Below are positions 56,941 through 64,000 of a stretch of DNA of 64,000 nucleotides, in pieces. How positions within the stretch are numbered: the stretch's first letter is position 1; each line of letters begins with the position of its first letter. Under the pieces are notes generated by a model that searched no databases, had not been told where the DNA came from, and saw nothing but the letters and a program-made list of their open reading frames with translations. Origin of the DNA: Sandaracinaceae bacterium (GTDB taxonomy: Bacteria > Myxococcota_A > Polyangia > Polyangiales > Houyiibacteriaceae); contig JACKEI010000001.1 of the NCBI GenBank assembly GCA_020633075.1, forward strand, positions 930,001 through 994,000, given 5' to 3'. The translations under genes were made by a program, and so were the position numbers.

Positions 56941-59193
56941 ATGAGCGCCCCGACCTGGAAAGACCGCCTCAGCGGCGAAATGTCCCCTGAGATGACCGTG
57001 GAGATCGACACCTTCGAAGGGCAGATCGATCTCAAGAAGCAAGGCAAGCTCGACGACAAGTTCTTCGCCGAGACCCGTCTGCGCCGCGGTGCCTACGGGC
57101 AGCGCTACGACAATGGCCTCCGCAGTGACGGCGAGACGCAGCGCACGCTGACCTTCCCGCAGGCGCTCACCAAGGGCCCGGACACGCAGTGGGACGCGCC
57201 CGGCATGATGCGCATCAAGATCCCCATGGGGCGCTTGAGCATCAAGCAGCTGGAGGTGCACGCGGAGCTGGCCGAGGAGTACTCGGACACCATCCTGCAC
57301 GTCACCACGCGCCAGGACATCCAGCTCCACTACATCCATATCGAGGACACGCCGGACATGATGCGCCGGCTCGCGGCCGTGGGCATCACCACGCGCGAGG
57401 CCTGCGGCAACAGCGTGCGCAACGTGACCGCCTGCGAGTACTCCGGCGTGTGCAGCACGGAGAGCTTCGACGTCACGCCCTACGCGGACGCGTGCATGAA
57501 GTACTTCCTCGGCCACCCGGACGTGCAGGACTTCGGGCGCAAGTTCAAGATCGCCTTCAGCGGCTGCCACGAGAACCCCTGCGGCTTGGTCACCTTCCAC
57601 GACCTCGGCGCGGTCGCCAAGATCGTGGACGGCAAGCGCGGGTTCAAGGTCGTCGTCGGCGGTGGTCTCGGCGCCGTGCCCGTGGAGGCCAAGGTGCTGG
57701 CGGAGTTCTGCCCCGCCGAGGAGCTCCTGCCCCTCTCGCAGGCGGTGGCCCGCGTCTTTGCCCGCCTCGGCGAGAAGCAGAGCCGCGCCCGCGCGCGCAT
57801 CAAGTTCCTGGTGGACAAGCTCGGGCTCGACGAGTTCAAGCGCTTGGTGCAGGTCGAGCGTGAGGGCCTGCGCGTGGACGAGCGCTGGACCGAGAACCTC
57901 AAGGACCTCACCCGCCTGGACGAGAAGCCCATCCGTCCCGGTGCGCCGCTCCCCACCGAGGGTCCGGCCGAGTTCCTCGCGTGGGCCAAGTACAACCTCA
58001 AGCCCCAGGTGCAAGAGGGCTACTACACCGCCATCGTGAAGCTGCCCCTCGGGGACTTCACCTCGCGGCAGGCGCGGCGCATCGCGGACCTCGCGCGGGA
58101 CTACACGGGCGACGGCATCCGCTGCACCGTGGAGCAGAACCTGGCCATGCGCTGGCTCAGCGGCGCGGACGCGCTCGCGTTCTGGGAGCGCCTCGCGGAC
58201 ATCGGCTTCGCCGAGGCGGGGGCCGGCACCATCACCGACATGACCTCGTGCCCCGGTACGGACACCTGCAAGCTGGGCATCTCGTCCTCGCGCGGGCTCA
58301 CGGCCGAGCTCAAGAAGCGCCTCACGCTGGTGGAGGACAAGCTGGACACGCAGGTGCGCGAGCTGCGCATCAAGTCGAGCGGCTGCTTCAACAGCTGCGG
58401 TCAGCACCACGCGGCCGACATCGGCTTCACGGGCGTCAGCCGCGCCGCCGGTGGCCGCAAGGTGCCGCACTTCAACGTGGTGCTCGGCGGACAGTGGGCG
58501 CACAACGCGGGCAAGTACGGCCTGGTCGTCGGCGCCGTGCCCTCCAAGAACATCCCCAAGACCGTGCAGGTCATCACGGACCACTACGTGGCCAACCGTG
58601 AAGAGGGCGAGTCCTTCCAGAGCTTCATCGAGCGCGTGGGCAAGAAGGACTTCCGCGGCATCCTGAAGCCTCTGCAGGTCATCCCCAGCTACGAAGAAGA
58701 CAAGAGCTTCTACAGCGACTGGGGCGACCCCCGCGAGTACACCATCGGTGACATCGGCATCGGAGAGTGCGCCGGCGAGATCGTGCCCTTCGTGGAGTTC
58801 GGTCTGCAGGCCGCCGAGCAGGAGCTGCACGGCGCACAGGACATCCTGGACACCGCTGGTGGCGACCCCGCCGTGGCTGCGGCCGGGGCGTTCCAGTCCA
58901 TGGTCACCGCTGCGAAGGCGTTGGTGCGGCACCTGGACAAGCAGTGCCGGGACGACGCCGACGACGTGGCCCTCCAGTTCAAGACGCACGTCGCGGACCC
59001 GGGCCTCTTCAACGACCCCTTCGTGGGCAACAAGTTCGCTCACTTCTTCTTGGGTCTCCACGCGAGCCAGCGCTTCGTCGGGGCCAACAAGGAGATCGCT
59101 CACAAGTGCATGGACGAGGCCCAGCTCTTCTTGGACGCCTGCCACGCCACCTACCAGCGCTGGCTCGAGGCCGCCAACCAGGCCGCAGAGTGA
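56941..59193 (+). CDS. Assimilatory sulfite/nitrite reductase (sirohaem) with helical C-terminal extension
   Basis: GAGGAG precedes ATG 56941. Two ferredoxin-like half domains and two sirohaem/Fe-S domains are present, with the cluster ligands Cys437 and Cys443 (SCPGTDTCKLG) and Cys482 and Cys486 (GCFNSCGQ). It reduces sulfite to sulfide or nitrite to ammonia by six electrons. Beyond the normal end there are about 150 more residues, mainly helical (QAAEQELHGAQDILDTAGG, then AKALVRHLDKQ), which I think look HEPN-like. The following gene starts at once and probably serves the same pathway. Confidence 0.88.
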   Translation: MSAPTWKDRLSGEMSPEMTVEIDTFEGQIDLKKQGKLDDKFFAETRLRRGAYGQRYDNGLRSDGETQRTLTFPQALTKGPDTQWDAPGMMRIKIPMGRLSIKQLEVHAELAEEYSDTILHVTTRQDIQLHYIHIEDTPDMMRRLAAVGITTREACGNSVRNVTACEYSGVCSTESFDVTPYADACMKYFLGHPDVQDFGRKFKIAFSGCHENPCGLVTFHDLGAVAKIVDGKRGFKVVVGGGLGAVPVEAKVLAEFCPAEELLPLSQAVARVFARLGEKQSRARARIKFLVDKLGLDEFKRLVQVEREGLRVDERWTENLKDLTRLDEKPIRPGAPLPTEGPAEFLAWAKYNLKPQVQEGYYTAIVKLPLGDFTSRQARRIADLARDYTGDGIRCTVEQNLAMRWLSGADALAFWERLADIGFAEAGAGTITDMTSCPGTDTCKLGISSSRGLTAELKKRLTLVEDKLDTQVRELRIKSSGCFNSCGQHHAADIGFTGVSRAAGGRKVPHFNVVLGGQWAHNAGKYGLVVGAVPSKNIPKTVQVITDHYVANREEGESFQSFIERVGKKDFRGILKPLQVIPSYEEDKSFYSDWGDPREYTIGDIGIGECAGEIVPFVEFGLQAAEQELHGAQDILDTAGGDPAVAAAGAFQSMVTAAKALVRHLDKQCRDDADDVALQFKTHVADPGLFNDPFVGNKFAHFFLGLHASQRFVGANKEIAHKCMDEAQLFLDACHATYQRWLEAANQAAE

Positions 59194-59225
59194 CCGTCGC
59201 AACCCGCGCAGAAAGCGAGACCGCC

Positions 59226-59795
59226 ATGCAAGCCCAGAAGCTCCAAGTGAAGTTCTTCGCGCGCGACGAGATCAGCGAGGTCGCGCTCGTCCCCGTGTTC
59301 CACGAGTGGATCAAGCAGGGCGTCGTGTCCGACGAGCTCTTGATCGACGTGGCCGACTACTCCCACGTGCCCGACGGCCCCGGCGTCATGATCATCGGTC
59401 ACCAGGCCGACTACGCCGTGGACCGCGACGGCGCGCGCCAGGGCTTGACCTACAGCCGCAAGCGCCTGGCCGAGGGGGACTTCGCCGCGCGCGTGCAGGA
59501 CACCTTCCGGCGCGCGCTCTCGAGCTGCGTCCGGCTCGAAGGGCAAGACGGCCTCGCGGCGCGCTTCGGCACCGGCGAGGTGGTCTTCCGCATCCAGGAC
59601 CGCCTGCTGGCCCCGAACGACGCCGCCACGGTCGAGGCCGTGCGCCCGGCGCTCGAGGCGACCCTGGCCAAGCTCTACCCTGGCCAGCAGGCCACGATCG
59701 AGTCCATCGGCGAGCCGCGTGAGCCGCTCACGCTGCGCATCACCGTCAGCACGGACGCCAGCGCGGCCGAGCTCCTGGCGCGCCTCTCGGCGTAG
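59226..59795 (+). CDS. Sulfite reductase operon partner, unknown function
   Basis: The 189-residue protein has an alpha/beta pattern (KLQVKFFARDEISEVALVPV, then GPGVMIIGHQADYAVD) with no motif I can name. ATG 59226 is used; an in-frame GTG at 59190 would overlap the reductase stop (GTGA) and is equally possible. Its tight coupling to the reductase gene suggests a role in sulfur or nitrogen assimilation, for instance electron supply or assembly. That is inference from position only. Confidence 0.6.
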   Translation: MQAQKLQVKFFARDEISEVALVPVFHEWIKQGVVSDELLIDVADYSHVPDGPGVMIIGHQADYAVDRDGARQGLTYSRKRLAEGDFAARVQDTFRRALSSCVRLEGQDGLAARFGTGEVVFRIQDRLLAPNDAATVEAVRPALEATLAKLYPGQQATIESIGEPREPLTLRITVSTDASAAELLARLSA

Positions 59796-59893
59796 TCCGT
59801 GCGCGGTCACCCAGGCGGCTTCACGGCCGCCGTGGCGCGCACATTCTGTTGTGGGGCTGGGCGCGGGGGTACGCTACCCTCGCGCCCACTCGC

Positions 59894-60292
59894 ATGCGCA
59901 TCACGAACAAGAGCCACGCCGAGACCCGCGGCATCCGCGTGCTGGTCGAGAGCCGCTACCTAGACGACCAGTCTCATCCGGCCGCAGAGCGCTTTGCCTT
60001 CGCGTATCGCGTCCGCATCGAGAACCGCGGAGACGAGGTGGTGCAGCTGGTCACGCGCCACTGGATCATCACGGACAGCCTCAAGCACGTGGAAGAGGTC
60101 CGCGGTCCCGGCGTCATCGGCGAGCAGCCCACGCTGCGCCCGGGCCAGGCCTTCGAGTACACCAGCGGCGCCATCCTGCGCACGCAGCGCGGCAGCATGA
60201 AGGGCAGCTACCAGATGGTCACCGAGAGCGGCGAGCGCTTCGACGCCGTGATCGGGGAGTTTGCCCTCGAGCGGCCGTACTCGCTCAACTGA
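59894..60292 (+). CDS. apaG: ApaG family protein
   Basis: The 132-residue protein matches ApaG from end to end: VLVESRYLDDQSHPAAERFA, FAYRVRIENRGDEVVQLVTR, HWIITDS, VRGPGVIGEQPTLRPGQAFE and GSYQMV. The fold is an FnIII-like beta sandwich of unclear biochemical role, linked to magnesium/cobalt resistance and to nucleotide metabolism genes in other bacteria. A strong hairpin follows. Confidence 0.93.
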   Translation: MRITNKSHAETRGIRVLVESRYLDDQSHPAAERFAFAYRVRIENRGDEVVQLVTRHWIITDSLKHVEEVRGPGVIGEQPTLRPGQAFEYTSGAILRTQRGSMKGSYQMVTESGERFDAVIGEFALERPYSLN

Positions 60293-60364
60293 GCGTGGGG
60301 CGTCGGGAGAGGGCGGGGCCGGGAGAGACGTCGGGATCGCGGGTGAGGTCGGCAGCACAAAGAC

Positions 60365-60390
60365 GAACGGACCGCTTGCGCGGTCCGTTC
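60365..60390. terminator. Bidirectional terminator between apaG and the sushi-repeat gene
   Basis: GAACGGACCGC and GCGGTCCGTTC form a perfect 11-base stem with a TTGC loop between two convergent genes. On the minus strand it is followed by GTCTTTGTG, so it can serve both transcripts. Confidence 0.75.
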
Positions 60391-60413
60391 ATGCGTTGTG
60401 TCTACGGTGACGG

Positions 60414-63400
60414 CTAGTTCAGGCTGTCGCCACAGACGCGGCTAGTCTCGACGCCACGAATACGCAGGAAGGTGCGCTGGCTCGGGCTCGAACCCTCTGA
60501 CGTTGCCGCCCAGCCCCCACCCGCTGGCGGGTTGGTCCCGACGCTAGTGCCTGTAGAGGCGAGCACCGTGCCCGAGCCGCCGTTGTTCGAGATCGTCCAC
60601 GCCGGCAGGACCGAGTTGGCCGCGACGCCCGATACGGCTGGGTTGGGAACCGGCACCGTGGCGTTCTGGTCGAGGGGTGTGCCTGCGTTATTGCACACGA
60701 GGCTGTTCCCCGTGCAGCGCACGGGACCCACCGTCAGGTAGTTCGCGAGCGGCGTGGTCCATGTGATCGTCGTGCTCGACACTGTTCCAGTCGCCGCCGC
60801 CGGCATCGTACGGTTGCTGGTGCCAGCGCTCGCATTGAGGCGCGAGTAGACCGTCCCAGCCCCTCCGAGGAGGAAGCCGAGGTCTGTGCGCACGTTGAAG
60901 TTCATGGTCAGCGCGTACTGCCGGAACTGGATCGGTCCGTTTATGATAGCGCCGCTGCCGTTCACCCACGCCCGGACAACGAAGCTGCCGCCGCCGATGT
61001 TCAAGTGCTCGGACGTGTTGTTCGTGGGCTGCGGGTACGGAGGCGTCGCGATCAGCGTGCGGTCTCCAGCGCCACTGAGCGGCGTGTTGGTGATCGCGAA
61101 ACGCAGATCGCTGGGCTGGTACGTGATCTCACAGACCTCTTGCGCGCACGTCGGGCCTGCCCACCCAATCGGGCAAGTGCACGTGTACGACGACCCGCTT
61201 CCGGGCGTGCACGTCCCACCGTGAGTGCAGGGGTTGGGAGTGCATCCGTTCGGGAGCGTGCAGGTGGGCGCCGACCCATTCCACAGCCCGTTCGACTGAC
61301 ACATCAACGCGCTCGAGCCGTTGATGTTGTAGCCCATGTCGCAGGAGAAGTTGACGGTGTCGCCGAAGCTCCCTGCGCCACCGTTGGTCACCGTGCCGTT
61401 GCTCGGCGCGCCGAGGGTCATGCACATGACGCGCGAGCACTGATTGAGCGCGTCGCCCCCCCAGGTCCCGCCAGCGCCGCATGTCTGGGTGTAGGTCGTG
61501 CCAGGCTGCCAGCCGATGGCGCAGTTGTAGCTCCGGGTTGCGCCGAAGGTCGTGCCACTGCCACCCGAGATGGAGATGCCCGTGGGGAGCGCAGTGCCAC
61601 CTACTTCACCTGGCGCCGCACCGCAGCTGACGGCGCTGCACGTGGGCTGCGAGCCCGAGAGCGTCCCGTTCGCTTGACAAGTACGCATGCTGCTGCCGGA
61701 TAGAGTGTATCCGGGGTTGCACGAGTAGGTCGCCACCGTGTTGTAGGTCGTGCCGCCCGAGACGGTGCCGTTGGCCGGCATGGTCGGCGCACAGGTTACC
61801 GGCGTGCAGGTGGGCAGGGTGCCCGTCCACGCCACGTTGCTGCCGGTCCACGAGCAGGTCTGCGCGGTCGCGCTGCCATTGTAGCCCACGTTGCAGGTGT
61901 ACGGCCGCGAGGCTCCGAAAGTGGTCCCGCTCCCACCGACGGTGGAGTTGGCGGGGGCGCTCGGGGGTGTTCCACAGCTCATCGGCGTGCAGTCGAGCTG
62001 CGCCGCCGACCACGACCCGTTCGCCTGACAGGTGATGGTGCGCATGCGCTCCATCGCGGCTCCGGAGTAGCCGTTGTTGCAGCTGTAGACGATGGTGTCG
62101 TTGTAGTTGGTGCCGTTGACCATCCGAGTGGCGTTCGTGCCAGCGCCGGGGTCGCTGCCAGCGCAGCTAACCGGCGCGCACGTGAGCATGGCCCCTTGCG
62201 ACCACTCGGGCGTCGTGCCGTTGAGGCCACAGGTGCGCGTCGCGAGTCCACCTGATGGCGTCTGACCGACGGGGCACGAGTACGTCGCGGTACCGCCGTA
62301 GGTCTGCATGGTGGTCATCACGGTCACGCCACCCATCGGAGCCGGGGGAGCGCCGCAGTTGGCCAACCCACACTGGATCGGTGTGCCGCTCCAAGTGCCA
62401 GCTGCCTGGCAGGTGCGGGTGGCGCTGCCGCCCGTCTGCACGTAGCCGCTCGCGGTGTTGCAGGAGTAGGTCGCCACGCCGTTGTACTGCGTTGACGAAG
62501 TCATCACCGTGGAGTTGGGGTTCGTCGTAGGCGATCCGCAGTCAACGATGACACACGTCGCCGCGCTCCCGCTCCACGAGCCGTTCGACTGGCACGTGCG
62601 CGTTGCCGACCCCGAGCGAGTGTACCCGACGTCGCAGCTGTAGTTGGCCACGTTCCCGAGGGTGGTCCCCATGGGGGTGCTCACCGTTCCGTTCGTGACG
62701 CTGAGCCCACCGCAGTCGACGGGCACTTCACAGAACGTCCCGCTGTAGCCTGCAGCGCAACCGGTGCATCCCGTGAACGTCCCCATACCGTTCTGGGTAC
62801 ACGTGCCCCCGTTCTGACACGTGACGCCCATACAACCGTTCGGAATGGCGTCACACGTCGGAGGGCTGGTCCAGCTCCCGTTGTTCTGACAGGTGACCGT
62901 GGTGCTCCCGTTCGCGTTGAAGCCCGAGTCGCACGTGTAGGTGCGCGTGCTCCCTGCCGTGGTCGCGCCCGCACCGACGCTGCCGTTCGTCACGACCGGC
63001 GGTGCGCCACAGTTGACGATGGTGCAGCTAGGCGCGGTCGCCGCGCTCCAGCTGCCCGTCGGCAGACAGGTGAGAGTTCCGCCGCCCGTATAGCCGGGGT
63101 TGCACGAGTACGTGGCGCTCGCTCCGACCAGCGTGTTGCCAGGCGGCGTCGAGGTCCCGTTGGCGTTCGCGCTGGGCGCGCTGCCGCAGTCGCGAAGCGC
63201 ACAGCTTGGTGCGGTACCCGTCCACGATCCGTTGGCTTGGCAGGTGCGCGGGGTGCCCCCGACCGGAGCGTAGCCACCCGCGCTGTTGCAGCTGTACGCG
63301 GCGACGGTCCCCACCGAGTTGTCACCGTCGTCCACGCTGCCGTTGGCGGGCGCCGTGAGGTCCGGACACAACACGGCCTGGCAGGTCGGTGCCGTGCTCG

Positions 63401-64000
63401 ACCAGCTCCCGGTCGCGAGACAGGTCTGGTCCGCGTCGCCACCGGTGAGCGTATAGCCCACACTGCAGCTGTACGTGATGGCGTCGCCGAAGGACCCCGT
63501 CATGGCGGTTACGGCGCCGTTGGCGGGCGCGGTGACGTTCGGACACATGACCGGATCGCACGTCGGTGCGCTACCCGTCCAGGCGCCGCTCGCCTGACAC
63601 TGCCGCGTTGCCGAGCCCGTCAGGGTGTAGCCACCGTCGCAGATGTAGTTCGCGGTCGCTCCGAACGTCGCCGTGCCGTCGTCCACGTTGCCGTTGGTCG
63701 GGTTCGTCAGAGCCGGGCACGCGACGATGTCGCAGCTCGGGAGTCCAGCCGGAGCCCACCCATTGTCGCCGCAAGTCGTCGCGGTCGGCGAGCCGCTCAG
63801 CGTGTAACCGTTGTCACACGTGAAGGTGACCATGGCGCCCCACGCGGTGCTCGAGGTGCTGGCCTGGAGGGGGGCGGCAACGCCGAGGTTGGGGCAGGTG
63901 ATGGCGACGCAGGTGGGGGCGACCCCCGACCACGTGCCCATTCCGCCGCAGGTACGGGTGGCCAGGCCTTGAAGCTGGAAGCCGGGGTTGCAGCGGTAGG
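60414..64000 (-). CDS. Sushi/CCP- and EGF-repeat surface protein (5' end beyond window)
   Basis: The frame is open to the window end, where a partial sushi unit (CNPGFQLQGLATRTCGG) continues upstream. At least 14 complete units of about 60 residues follow, each with four Cys and the pattern C...G...Y.C..GY...G....C...G.W....P.C. Two EGF-like units interrupt them (NGCMGVTCQNGGTCTQ and NGCTPNPCTHGGTC). A non-repeated C-terminal domain of about 240 residues ends the protein. Such modules are eukaryote-like and in bacteria suggest adhesion or ligand capture outside the cell. Disulfides imply export, but the signal peptide is not in the window. Confidence 0.88.
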   Translation of the reverse strand, partial: YRCNPGFQLQGLATRTCGGMGTWSGVAPTCVAITCPNLGVAAPLQASTSSTAWGAMVTFTCDNGYTLSGSPTATTCGDNGWAPAGLPSCDIVACPALTNPTNGNVDDGTATFGATANYICDGGYTLTGSATRQCQASGAWTGSAPTCDPVMCPNVTAPANGAVTAMTGSFGDAITYSCSVGYTLTGGDADQTCLATGSWSSTAPTCQAVLCPDLTAPANGSVDDGDNSVGTVAAYSCNSAGGYAPVGGTPRTCQANGSWTGTAPSCALRDCGSAPSANANGTSTPPGNTLVGASATYSCNPGYTGGGTLTCLPTGSWSAATAPSCTIVNCGAPPVVTNGSVGAGATTAGSTRTYTCDSGFNANGSTTVTCQNNGSWTSPPTCDAIPNGCMGVTCQNGGTCTQNGMGTFTGCTGCAAGYSGTFCEVPVDCGGLSVTNGTVSTPMGTTLGNVANYSCDVGYTRSGSATRTCQSNGSWSGSAATCVIVDCGSPTTNPNSTVMTSSTQYNGVATYSCNTASGYVQTGGSATRTCQAAGTWSGTPIQCGLANCGAPPAPMGGVTVMTTMQTYGGTATYSCPVGQTPSGGLATRTCGLNGTTPEWSQGAMLTCAPVSCAGSDPGAGTNATRMVNGTNYNDTIVYSCNNGYSGAAMERMRTITCQANGSWSAAQLDCTPMSCGTPPSAPANSTVGGSGTTFGASRPYTCNVGYNGSATAQTCSWTGSNVAWTGTLPTCTPVTCAPTMPANGTVSGGTTYNTVATYSCNPGYTLSGSSMRTCQANGTLSGSQPTCSAVSCGAAPGEVGGTALPTGISISGGSGTTFGATRSYNCAIGWQPGTTYTQTCGAGGTWGGDALNQCSRVMCMTLGAPSNGTVTNGGAGSFGDTVNFSCDMGYNINGSSALMCQSNGLWNGSAPTCTLPNGCTPNPCTHGGTCTPGSGSSYTCTCPIGWAGPTCAQEVCEITYQPSDLRFAITNTPLSGAGDRTLIATPPYPQPTNNTSEHLNIGGGSFVVRAWVNGSGAIINGPIQFRQYALTMNFNVRTDLGFLLGGAGTVYSRLNASAGTSNRTMPAAATGTVSSTTITWTTPLANYLTVGPVRCTGNSLVCNNAGTPLDQNATVPVPNPAVSGVAANSVLPAWTISNNGGSGTVLASTGTSVGTNPPAGGGWAATSEGSSPSQRTFLRIRGVETSRVCGDSLN

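Noticed and set aside
56842..59202. Open frame of 786 codons antisense to the sulfite reductase
   Set aside because: The plus-strand reductase has all cluster ligands; the antisense frame has no domain and arises from high GC at third positions.
60414..64000. Possible CRISPR-like periodicity in the sushi-repeat gene
   Set aside because: The period is about 180 bases, follows protein modules and is diverged in DNA, with no conserved short repeat or spacer structure.

Overview
The window is high-GC, densely coded DNA that looks like a myxobacterium (Myxococcota; I would guess the Polyangiales/Sandaracinaceae side). The signs are several Ser/Thr protein kinases, a kinase fused to a sigma-54 activator, many Cys-rich or Asp-rich lipoproteins (MopE-type repeats, sushi/CCP repeats), ECF sigma and two-component regulators, and a eukaryote-like cytochrome P450. 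The species call is inference from gene families, not from a marker gene.

Layout. 1-10.5 kb: 5'-truncated LysR regulator, MaoC-type hydratase, Cys-rich lipoprotein, short AsmA/TamB-like protein, diguanylate cyclase, MopE-repeat lipoprotein, Cys-motif membrane protein, small lipoprotein, and an overlapping histidine kinase/response regulator pair. 10.5-21.7 kb (all minus strand): ECF sigma factor, SurE-type lipoprotein, membrane Ser/Thr kinase, a 1608-residue kinase-TPR-GAF-sigma54 activator and two tandem paralogous lipoproteins. 21.7-26.3 kb: acyltransferase, the overlapping pyrR-pyrB-namZ operon, an outer-membrane barrel and a ComEA-like protein. 26.3-38.6 kb: universal stress proteins, a CYP7/CYP8-like P450, metallophosphoesterase, nitronate monooxygenase, SugE/Gdx-type SMR exporter, and a LysR / MFS / porin cluster.

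38.78-44.5 kb is a compact 5.66-kb integrative island in a tRNA-Gly(CCC) gene. It is bounded by a 51-bp perfect direct repeat of the tRNA 3' portion. It carries an MmeI-like single-protein restriction-modification enzyme, an N-terminally truncated ASCH-domain remnant, an excisionase-like HTH protein and a tyrosine integrase that ends eight bases from the att repeat. Near-identical arm-type repeats lie inside both ends. A terminator hairpin outside the left att repeat has a recognisable counterpart inside the element's right end.

44.6-53 kb: a large receiver/PATAN/PEGA membrane protein, then a minus-strand moxR-VWA-FAD monooxygenase-unknown operon. 53-64 kb: an RsmI-like methylase, tRNA-Gln(CTG) and tRNA-Glu(CTC), a YbiT-like ABC-F protein with a degenerate second nucleotide site, a zinc-ribbon Ser/Thr kinase, a sulfite/nitrite reductase with a downstream partner gene, apaG, and the 3' part of a sushi/EGF-repeat surface protein that runs off the end of the window. 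No CRISPR array, rRNA gene, IS element or replication origin was seen. No gene-free stretch over about 300 bases exists except 38642-39057 (att region) and 53010-53433 (tRNA pair).
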